Positions 1-4,566 of a stretch of DNA of 5,490 bases are shown in pieces. Source of the stretch: Hyphomicrobiales bacterium (GTDB lineage: Bacteria; Pseudomonadota; Alphaproteobacteria; Rhizobiales; Aestuariivirgaceae). The translations under genes and the position numbers were made by a program. The notes under the pieces were generated by a model. That model saw nothing but the letters and a program-made list of their open reading frames with translations, searched no databases and had not been told where the DNA came from. Location of the stretch: the NCBI GenBank assembly GCA_027067085.1, contig JAMOMM010000530.1:1-5490 (forward strand), given 5' to 3'. Each line of letters opens with the position of its first letter. The first letter of the stretch is position 1.

Positions 1-406
1 CCTCATTGGCGCGTGCCTTAATTTCGGCCTCGCGGTCACGGACGATTGAGGGGGTGAACCATGTTGAGAACAGGTTCTCGCCTGGTTGGTCGCCTGGCAC
101 CATCATTAGGTTTTCCATCGCCGTCATGTTGGAAAATTCATGAGCGATTTGAAATGTGCGTAGCAAACCTTTGCCAAATAACTCATTGGAGGGTAGGCCC
201 GTTATGTCTTCATCGCCCAAGAGGATTTGACCACTGGTGGGCGCAAACGCACCTGCCAACATGTTGAACAGCGTGGTTTTACCCGCACCATTTGGGCCGA
301 TCAATCCAGTGACGGAGCCAGCTTCAACTTCTAAATTGCAATCGTTCACGGCCTTGATGCCACCAAATGATTTGGAGACGTGGCGTACTTTTAATCCCGC
401 TGACAA
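1..406 (-). CDS. livG: LivG-like branched-chain amino acid ABC transporter ATP-binding protein, partial (C-terminus beyond left edge)
   Basis: This is the cytoplasmic ATPase subunit of a branched-chain amino acid (HAAT) type ABC importer; it would hydrolyse ATP to drive uptake through LivH/LivM-type permeases. About 135 N-terminal residues are visible. The Walker A motif GPNGAGKTT lies at residues 37-45 (nt 272-298), and the Q-loop lies in RTFQIAHEF with Gln near residue 86 (nt 149-151), followed by the LivG-typical MTAMENLMM segment and an ENLFSTWF insertion. The ABC signature, Walker B and H-loop lie outside the window. No in-frame ATG precedes Walker A, so the start is taken as TTG at 406-404. 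It gives the usual short N-terminus before the SKSFGGIKAV strand and has a GGGGGGAG purine run just upstream, though the spacing is tight (about 2 nt). The gene is divergent from the lyase at 559. The Walker A context favours LivG over UrtD, but the substrate (amino acid, amide or related) cannot be fixed from this fragment. Confidence 0.9.
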   Translation of the reverse strand, partial: MSAGLKVRHVSKSFGGIKAVNDCNLEVEAGSVTGLIGPNGAGKTTLFNMLAGAFAPTSGQILLGDEDITGLPSNELFGKGLLRTFQIAHEFSNMTAMENLMMVPGDQPGENLFSTWFTPSIVRDREAEIKARANE

Positions 407-444
407 AGCTCCCCCCTTAAAAGAACTCTTGTTATGTTTTATTG

Positions 445-473
445 GTTTTAGGGGGAATTGTGCGGTTAGACAA
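445..473 (-). promoter_or_regulatory. candidate promoter for the livG-like gene
   Basis: On the minus strand a TTGTCT hexamer (473-468) and a TAAAAC hexamer (450-445) are separated by 17 nt, each matching 4 of 6 positions of the sigma70 consensus. The predicted -10 lies about 39 nt upstream of the TTG start. The region is AT-rich, so chance matches are likely. Confidence 0.25.
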
Positions 474-507
474 TAAAAAAACAAATCAAATAACAGATGA
501 AAACAAC

Positions 508-535
508 TTTACCTGATTGAGCCTTATCGTACAGT
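508..535 (+). promoter_or_regulatory. candidate promoter for the lyase gene
   Basis: A TTTACC hexamer (508-513) and a TACAGT hexamer (530-535) are separated by 16 nt on the plus strand, each with 4 of 6 matches to the sigma70 consensus. The -10 lies 23 nt before the chosen ATG, which would give a short leader carrying the GGAGG ribosome binding site. This is a weak consensus call only. Confidence 0.25.
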
Positions 536-547
536 GAGGGTTGAAAT

Positions 548-552
548 GGAGG
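548..552 (+). promoter_or_regulatory. ribosome binding site deciding the lyase start
   Basis: GGAGG sits 6 nt before ATG 559. This selects that ATG over an in-frame TTG at 541, which would lie upstream of the Shine-Dalgarno sequence. Confidence 0.8.
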
Positions 553-558
553 TTTGAC

Positions 559-1374
559 ATGAATCAGACAGAAAAAGCAGTAAAATTTAGGGCGTTGCAT
601 AGTCAGGATGAGGTGCTTTTGTTGCCAAATTGCTGGGATGTCGTCAGCGCGCGGACGTTGAAATCCTGTGGGTTCTCTGCCATTGCAACGGCAAGTGCAA
701 GCATTGCTTGGTCTTATGGTGTTAGTGATGGCGAAGGTTTGTCGCGAGATGAAACGCTAAGGGTTGTTTCGCGCATTTGTAATGGCGTTGACATGCCAGT
801 AAGCGCAGATATTGAACGCGGGTTTGGTGAAAAACCTCGAGATGTGGCGATTACTGTTAAAGGGGTCATTGAAGCGGGTGCTGTTGGGTTTAATATTGAA
901 GACAGCGGGGTGCCACAAGGACAGCGTGATATTGAGGAAATGCAAAGCCGCATTGGGGCCGCGCGTGACGTTTGTGTGAAAAGCGGTGTTGATATGTATA
1001 TCAATGCGCGGGCAGACGGCTATCTACTTGGTAACAAGGGGCAAACGGTTTTTGAAGATACGGTTGCGCGCGGTAAGGTATGGATTGCCGCAGGGGCTGA
1101 CTGTGTTTTCATCCCAGGTTTAGCTGATGTTAATATTATTTCGGATTTGAAAAAAGCAATTGCAGCACCCATTAGCGTTATTGTTATGGATGAAAACACC
1201 CCAACTTTAAATCAACTAAAAATGGCAGGTGTTTGCCGTGTTTCAATGGGTCCACGTACAATGCAATTTGTGACTGGTGCTCTGAAAGGGGCGATGGAAA
1301 GTATGCAAAAAGACAAAGACTTCAGGTTTATGAAAGGGGTGCCAAGTTTTGCCGATGTCGAAAAATTCAGCTAA
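559..1374 (+). CDS. isocitrate lyase/PEP mutase superfamily protein (oxaloacetate decarboxylase/carboxyvinyl-phosphonate mutase-like)
   Basis: The 271-residue product is a cytoplasmic TIM-barrel enzyme of the isocitrate lyase/phosphoenolpyruvate mutase superfamily, whose members make or break C-C or P-C bonds next to an enolate of a small alpha-keto acid, with Mg2+. Family landmarks are an early NCWDVVSAR strand (residues 24-32), PVSADIERGFG (80-90) with putative metal ligands Asp84 and Glu86, GFNIEDS (110-116) with Glu114, YINARADGYL (147-156), and a C-terminal RVSMGPRTM stretch. The KKCGH signature carrying the catalytic Cys of true isocitrate lyase is absent; the loop after the EDS motif reads GVPQGQRDIEEM and has no Cys. 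It is therefore unlikely to be isocitrate or methylisocitrate lyase, and its substrate is unknown. Its length suits the short bacterial subfamily (about 250-290 aa). The start is ATG with GGAGG 6 nt upstream. It stands alone, divergent from the livG-like gene, 112 nt before the first TadG-like gene, with no evident functional link to either. Confidence 0.88.
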   Translation: MNQTEKAVKFRALHSQDEVLLLPNCWDVVSARTLKSCGFSAIATASASIAWSYGVSDGEGLSRDETLRVVSRICNGVDMPVSADIERGFGEKPRDVAITVKGVIEAGAVGFNIEDSGVPQGQRDIEEMQSRIGAARDVCVKSGVDMYINARADGYLLGNKGQTVFEDTVARGKVWIAAGADCVFIPGLADVNIISDLKKAIAAPISVIVMDENTPTLNQLKMAGVCRVSMGPRTMQFVTGALKGAMESMQKDKDFRFMKGVPSFADVEKFS

Positions 1375-1385
1375 ATTGGATGAGT

Positions 1386-1422
1386 AGATTAACCATTCTC
1401 AGTAATCTGGTTTTAGTATTTT
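1386..1422 (+). terminator. weak candidate terminator after the lyase gene
   Basis: Two alternative short stems share this segment: AGATTA (1386-1391) with TAATCT (1403-1408), and AACCA (1391-1395) with TGGTT (1408-1412). The second is followed directly by a T-rich stretch, TTAGTATTTTAT. The stems are only 5-6 bp and AT-rich, so termination would be inefficient. Some read-through into the TadG-like genes is possible. Confidence 0.3.
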
Positions 1423-1432
1423 ATCGTTAGAA

Positions 1433-1437
1433 AAGGA
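1433..1437 (+). promoter_or_regulatory. Shine-Dalgarno sequence of the leader ORF
   Basis: AAGGA lies 7 nt before ATG 1445. It is better placed than the AGAGG that precedes the downstream TadG-like gene, and it is the main reason to take the 9-codon ORF seriously. Confidence 0.45.
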
Positions 1438-1444
1438 CGCGATT

Positions 1445-1474
1445 ATGGACACTAAGCGTGGTTTTGCTTTTTAG
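1445..1474 (+). CDS. possible 9-codon leader ORF upstream of the first TadG-like gene
   Basis: ATG 1445 opens a nine-residue reading frame (MDTKRGFAF) ending at TAG 1472-1474. AAGGA stands 7 nt before the ATG. The stop codon overlaps the AGAGG (1473-1477) that serves the next gene, whose ATG is at 1487, so ribosomes finishing this peptide would stop on the downstream ribosome binding site. That geometry fits translational coupling or a leader peptide. The peptide resembles no known attenuator: there is no run of one amino acid codon. No conservation can be checked here, and a chance ORF of this size is easy to obtain. Confidence 0.35.
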   Translation: MDTKRGFAF

Positions 1475-1486
1475 AGGATGGATTTG

Positions 1487-2893
1487 ATGTCTAGATTGTT
1501 GAAATTTTTGAAAGCGGTAAATGGCAATGTTGCAGTGACATTTGCAATTGCTGGTGTGCCAATGATTATGGCAGGCGGGCTCGCTCTTGATTATGGTAAA
1601 GCATCGCAAACACAAAATATTCTCCAACAAGCTGTTGATGATGCGGCACTTGCTGCATGGGCCTCTGAAGGCGCGTCCAAAAAAGAATTGAAGCAAATTG
1701 TAAAAAAGTATTTGCTTAAAAATGGTGTTGAAGAAGCTTTGGTTGGTAAAATCAAAGTGAAACTAAAGCGCCATGGAGATACAAAACTAAAAGTTGTTGC
1801 TAAGGGCAAAATTGAAACCAGCTTCATGGGCATGCTTGGCTTTGATAAAATGAAAATTAAAGCCAAATCAACTGTGGTTCGTGATTTTGGCAATATTGAA
1901 GTGGCGCTTGTTCTTGATAATACGGGATCTATGCTTGCCGATGGCAAATTGAAATCGCTGAAAAAAGCGGCTAAAATTATGGTCAATGAGTTGCATGATA
2001 AAAAAGGGTCCTCAACTGACCTCAAATTTTCGATTGTTCCGTTTAGCCGTTATGTGAATGTTGGTCTTTCTAACCGTAATAAACCGTGGTTGGATGTTGA
2101 GCCTGATTCAGAAAAACATGAAACTAAAACGCGTAACATCACAGAAAAAGTCAAAGGTAGTGCCAAAAACTGTGGCACAAGAACTTGGACATCTACTAAT
2201 GATGGCGTGACTACTTCTGGTAGTTACCATGCATGTGACTATGATTACAAAGTTGTGGGAACTGAAAAATATGACCATGTGACGACTAACAAATGGTATG
2301 GTTGTGTTGGGTCTCGTGATTATCCATTGAATGTTAAAGACATTAAGCTAGGCAAAAAAATTCCAGGTTTAATGAATGTCAGCTGTGCTCAGGAGTTAAC
2401 TGAACTCACAGAAAAGCGCAGTGAAATAATTAACAAAATTGATGCGTTAACAGCGACAGGCGAAACTTATTTGCCGGCTGGTCTAATCTGGGGCTGGCGT
2501 GCGTTGTCTAGTGCTGCTCCATTAAAGGGCGGTGTTAATTACAATAAAATGTCGAAGAAAAATTACACTAAAGCTATTGTTTTGATGACCGATGGTGTGA
2601 ATACTTTAATGCCATCTTATCCAACCCATGACGGTGATGGCGGTGACCAAAAGGTTGCAAACAAATTAACGGCGGAGTTGTGTGAGAACATTAAAAGTAC
2701 CGGTAAAAATGATAAACAAAAGATAAAAATTTATGCAATTACGTTTGCCGTTAAGGACCCTAAAGTTAAAGAGCTGTTGAGAAATTGCGCAACGAATGAG
2801 CAATATTTCTTTGATGCAGAAAATGAATCGGCGCTGACGGCGGCTTTTGAGGGAATTGCACGGTCTTTGATTACATTGCGGATTAGCAAGTGA
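1487..2893 (+). CDS. TadG-like protein: Tad N-terminal anchor plus VWA domain (paralogue 1)
   Basis: The 468-residue product belongs to the TadE/TadG-like family linked to Flp/Tad pili. Residues 1-12 are short and basic. Residues about 13-35 form the hydrophobic anchor (from GNVAVTFA to LALDYGKA), followed by the QQAVDDAALAA helix typical of Tad N-domains. A VWA domain begins near residue 138: the MIDAS reads DNTGSM with Asp144, Thr146 and Ser148, a further Thr327 lies in GETYLPAGL, and Asp369 lies in LMTDG. Six cysteines (229, 250, 273, 300, 399, 434) follow the anchor, which suggests periplasmic disulfides. The C-terminus LITLRISK is typical of TadG proteins. The chosen start is ATG 1487, 9 nt after AGAGG; ATG 1478 directly abuts that sequence and is less likely. 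A closely related paralogue follows 164 nt downstream. The lower half is Lys-rich, with a KMSKKNYTK stretch before the MIDAS Asp. No other tad genes (cpaB, tadA, flp, tadV) are in the window, so a pilus role is inferred from family only; a stand-alone surface or adhesion role is also possible. Confidence 0.88.
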   Translation: MSRLLKFLKAVNGNVAVTFAIAGVPMIMAGGLALDYGKASQTQNILQQAVDDAALAAWASEGASKKELKQIVKKYLLKNGVEEALVGKIKVKLKRHGDTKLKVVAKGKIETSFMGMLGFDKMKIKAKSTVVRDFGNIEVALVLDNTGSMLADGKLKSLKKAAKIMVNELHDKKGSSTDLKFSIVPFSRYVNVGLSNRNKPWLDVEPDSEKHETKTRNITEKVKGSAKNCGTRTWTSTNDGVTTSGSYHACDYDYKVVGTEKYDHVTTNKWYGCVGSRDYPLNVKDIKLGKKIPGLMNVSCAQELTELTEKRSEIINKIDALTATGETYLPAGLIWGWRALSSAAPLKGGVNYNKMSKKNYTKAIVLMTDGVNTLMPSYPTHDGDGGDQKVANKLTAELCENIKSTGKNDKQKIKIYAITFAVKDPKVKELLRNCATNEQYFFDAENESALTAAFEGIARSLITLRISK

Positions 2894-2911
2894 TTTTCAA
2901 AAGTAAATGAG

Positions 2912-2921
2912 GTGTTAACAC
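2912..2921. repeat. 10-bp perfect palindrome
   Basis: GTGTTAACAC is its own reverse complement, and the outer bases 2910 and 2923 also pair. It lies 18 bp after the stop of the first TadG-like gene. With no loop and no T-tract it is not a terminator; a dimeric regulator site is possible but unsupported. Confidence 0.4.
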
Positions 2922-2930
2922 TTGTCTGAA

Positions 2931-2971
2931 TATCAAAGAAAATTACTATAAAATTTAAACTACCTTTGATA
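2931..2971. repeat. 8-bp inverted repeat overlapping the larger stem-loop
   Basis: TATCAAAG (2931-2938) is matched perfectly by CTTTGATA (2964-2971). The right arm lies in the loop of the larger inverted repeat at 2949-3003, so the two structures cannot both form in RNA. Confidence 0.35.
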
Positions 2972-3003
2972 AGCGGTTATTAAAAAATGTAGTTTAAAGT
3001 TTA
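2949..3003. repeat. large inverted repeat between the two TadG-like genes
   Basis: TTTAAACTAC (2954-2963) is matched perfectly by GTAGTTTAAA (2989-2998). After one A/G mismatch the arms continue for four more pairs (2949-2952 with 3000-3003), giving 14 of 15 paired positions. The 25-nt loop holds a smaller hairpin around ATAA-GCGG-TTAT (2969-2980). No T-run follows, so it is a poor intrinsic terminator. It may be an mRNA-processing or stability element, a regulator site, or an AT-rich coincidence. The 164-bp spacer contains no plausible gene and no convincing sigma70 promoter. Confidence 0.5.
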
Positions 3004-3045
3004 ATGCGTAATAAGATTGTTCCCTAGAGTTTTAGGGTGGTTTGT

Positions 3046-3051
3046 AAGGTG
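3046..3051 (+). promoter_or_regulatory. ribosome binding site deciding the start of the second TadG-like gene
   Basis: AGGTGA, extended by AA on its left, lies 6 nt before ATG 3058 and is a good anti-Shine-Dalgarno match. It rules against the in-frame GTG codons at 3037 and 3049, which lie upstream of it or within it. A small CCCTA/TAGGG hairpin (3022-3037) stands just before it. Confidence 0.7.
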
Positions 3052-3057
3052 AGTAAA

Positions 3058-4494
3058 ATGCGGATTTTGAAAAAATTTATCAAAAACATCAAAGGCAATG
3101 TTTCGATTGCTTTTGCTATTTCAGCAGTGCCTATGGTGGCTGTAATGGGCGCAGGGCTTGATTATGCCAAAGGGCAACAAGTCAATGCTCATTTTCAAAA
3201 CATGGTAGACTCTGCGGCGCTTGCTGCAGCAGCTTCTCAATCGGAAAGCATTTCTGAGCTTGAAGCAATCGTTGGTGATTATATTTCCCGTAATATGAAA
3301 GCCAAGGGTAAACTTTCGACACCTGTTGTGAAAGTAACAAAGCTTGAAGACGGAAAATTAAAGGTCACTATCAAGTCGACTTTAGAAACCAGTTTAATTC
3401 GTGTGATTGGCATTGATTCATTTGAAGTTAAAGCAAAATCAATAGTAACTCGTGAGTTTGGCAACGTTGATGTTGCGTTGGTTCTTGATAATACAGGATC
3501 GATGTCAGGCAGTAGATTAACAGCACTAAAATCTGCAGCGCGTGACCTTGTGAACACTATGCACGATGCGAAGTCTGAGGATAGCGTTATGCGCGTTGGC
3601 ATTGTTCCTTTTTCAGATTATGTGAATATTGGTTTGAGTCGCCGTAATGCATCTTGGGCAGATATTCCAGATGATGTGAATAGACGTGAACGTCGCTATC
3701 GTTGGAATTATCGTTGGACGCGGTATAACTGTCGCTGGAAGTATCGTTCAGGTTATTGGTACTGGCGTGATGGTCGTCGTTTTTATCGCAGTGGTTATCG
3801 CTATCGTAGTTGCCAATGGCGTAGAGGTGCGCGTTACAGACAGGCTTATTGGCATTACACGCGATCAATTTGGTATGGATGTGTAGCTTCACGTAACCAT
3901 CCGTATAACACACAAGACATCCGTTCTGATTTGAAAATTCCTGGTGTAATGAACCGTCGTTGTAGTCGTGAGTTAACACCATTAACAGCCGATAAGGATG
4001 CAATCATCCGCGAAATTGGTCGTATGAATGCAAGTGGATCAACGTATATTCCTGCTGGTTTAATGTGGGGCTGGCGTGTGGTTTCTAACGCGCAACCAAT
4101 CAATGCTTCTGATGGGTTAAGTGATGACCATGATGATGACGGTAGTGATGACTTTGATACGGGAGGGACTGCTAAAGTCAACAAATCGATTGTCTTGATG
4201 ACTGATGGGGAAAACACCCGTAGTCCTCGTTATGCTCAGAAAGATCACCAAGGCAGTAGCCGTTCGACTTCTGATCGCTTAACAGCTGAAATTTGTCGCA
4301 ACATTAAAGCGTCATCTGAGGAGATTACAGTTTATACTGTGGCGTTTGAAGTGACTGACAATGCGACTAAAAATATGCTCAGATCTTGTGCAACAAGTCC
4401 ATCGCATTACTTTGATGCAACCAACTCAGCTAAACTTGCTGAGGCATTTGAAAAAATCGCCAAATCATTGGCATTGTTGAGGATTTCTCAATAA
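3058..4494 (+). CDS. TadG-like protein: Tad N-terminal anchor plus VWA domain with Arg/Tyr/Trp-rich and Asp-rich inserts (paralogue 2)
   Basis: The 478-residue product is a paralogue of the preceding gene, colinear without gaps over residues 1-150 (about 70 identities by hand count). It has a basic N-terminus, a hydrophobic anchor from GNVSIAFA to about residue 35, the VDSAALAAAAS helix, and a VWA domain with MIDAS residues Asp144, Thr146 and Ser148 (DNTGSM), Thr329 (GSTYIPAGL) and Asp383 (LMTDG). Six cysteines (225, 252, 275, 302, 413, 444) match those of its neighbour. Residues 209-273 contain 20 Arg, 13 Tyr and 8 Trp, in patterns such as RYRWNYRW. Residues 351-370 are Asp-rich and contain DHDDDGSDD, which fits a DxDxDGxxD calcium loop. 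Neither loop resembles its counterpart in paralogue 1. The start is ATG 3058 with AGGTGA 6 nt upstream, and an intrinsic terminator follows at 4515. The likely location is inner-membrane anchored with a periplasmic VWA domain. A role in Tad pilus assembly is inferred from the family; an adhesin-like role is an alternative. Confidence 0.88.
   Translation: MRILKKFIKNIKGNVSIAFAISAVPMVAVMGAGLDYAKGQQVNAHFQNMVDSAALAAAASQSESISELEAIVGDYISRNMKAKGKLSTPVVKVTKLEDGKLKVTIKSTLETSLIRVIGIDSFEVKAKSIVTREFGNVDVALVLDNTGSMSGSRLTALKSAARDLVNTMHDAKSEDSVMRVGIVPFSDYVNIGLSRRNASWADIPDDVNRRERRYRWNYRWTRYNCRWKYRSGYWYWRDGRRFYRSGYRYRSCQWRRGARYRQAYWHYTRSIWYGCVASRNHPYNTQDIRSDLKIPGVMNRRCSRELTPLTADKDAIIREIGRMNASGSTYIPAGLMWGWRVVSNAQPINASDGLSDDHDDDGSDDFDTGGTAKVNKSIVLMTDGENTRSPRYAQKDHQGSSRSTSDRLTAEICRNIKASSEEITVYTVAFEVTDNATKNMLRSCATSPSHYFDATNSAKLAEAFEKIAKSLALLRISQ
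3682..3876 (+). repeat. Arg/Tyr/Trp-rich low-complexity segment with degenerate 12-bp repeats
   Basis: This segment encodes residues 209-273 of the second TadG-like protein, of which 41 of 65 are Arg, Tyr or Trp. The DNA shows repeat units with a 12-bp period: TATCGTTGGA at 3697-3706 and 3709-3718, and TTATCGC at 3783-3789 and 3795-3801. The motif TATCG recurs throughout. This fits growth by slippage or duplication followed by divergence, with the reading frame kept. Confidence 0.7.
4108..4167 (+). other. Asp-rich insert with calcium-loop-like motif (within the second TadG-like gene)
   Basis: Residues 351-370 contain nine Asp in 20 positions. Residues 357-365 read DHDDDGSDD, matching DxDxDGxxD as found in dockerin, EF-hand-like and thrombospondin type 3 calcium loops. 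The distance from WGWR to the MIDAS MTDG is 12 residues longer than in the first paralogue, which has no acidic stretch there. Calcium binding is inferred from the motif only. Confidence 0.55.
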
Positions 4495-4514
4495 TTATGA
4501 GTGCAAATAAATTG

Positions 4515-4544
4515 AAGGCTGGTCTTTGTACCAGCCTTTTTTTT
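4515..4544 (+). terminator. intrinsic terminator after the TadG-like pair
   Basis: AAGGCTGGT (4515-4523) and ACCAGCCTT (4530-4538) form a perfect 9-bp stem with a 6-nt loop, followed by a run of T (4537-4544, its first two bases being part of the stem). It lies 20 bp after the stop of the second TadG-like gene. On the opposite strand the same stem is followed by a less pure T-rich tract, so it may also help terminate the converging aminotransferase gene. Confidence 0.93.
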
Positions 4545-4566
4545 GGCCTTTTTTTTGACCCTTTTT
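4535..4566 (+). repeat. tandem CC-T(8) repeats behind the terminator
   Basis: A 12-bp unit of CC, eight T and two further bases occurs twice (4535-4546 and 4547-4558), followed by a shorter copy of CCC and five T (4559-4566). The copies place two extra T-runs behind the terminator hairpin and extend up to the stop codon of the minus-strand aminotransferase gene. Confidence 0.6.

Noticed and set aside
61..476. Plus-strand open frames of 68 and 79 codons
   Set aside because: They are antisense to the LivG-like gene, whose Walker A and Q-loop motifs are unambiguous, and they show no protein family features.
541..558. Upstream TTG start for the lyase, and the tiny ATG-GAG-GTT-TGA frame at 546-557
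   Set aside because: GGAGG at 548-552 points to ATG 559; the three-codon frame exists only because ATG precedes that Shine-Dalgarno sequence.
714..1004. Minus-strand open frames inside the lyase gene
   Set aside because: They are shadows of a well-supported plus-strand gene and lack a ribosome binding site or recognisable motifs.
1591..2025. 144-codon minus-strand open frame inside the first TadG-like gene
   Set aside because: It lies opposite the Tad helix and the MIDAS-bearing VWA domain and has no family features of its own.
2949..3003. The large inverted repeat as an intrinsic terminator
   Set aside because: The stem is AT-rich with a 25-nt loop and no T-run follows it on either strand.
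3037..3057. GTG starts at 3037 or 3049 for the second TadG-like gene
   Set aside because: They lie before or inside the AGGTGA ribosome binding site, and ATG 3058 matches the N-terminus of the paralogue.
3682..3876. The Arg/Tyr/Trp stretch as a product of two compensating frameshifts
   Set aside because: The third frame contains stops, the +1 frame gives hydrophobic sequence unlike the paralogue, and the present frame keeps the conserved cysteines at the right spacing.
3587..4003. 138-codon minus-strand frame rich in Asn, Asp and His
   Set aside because: Its composition is the antisense image of the Arg/Tyr/Trp codons; there is no ribosome binding site or family signature.
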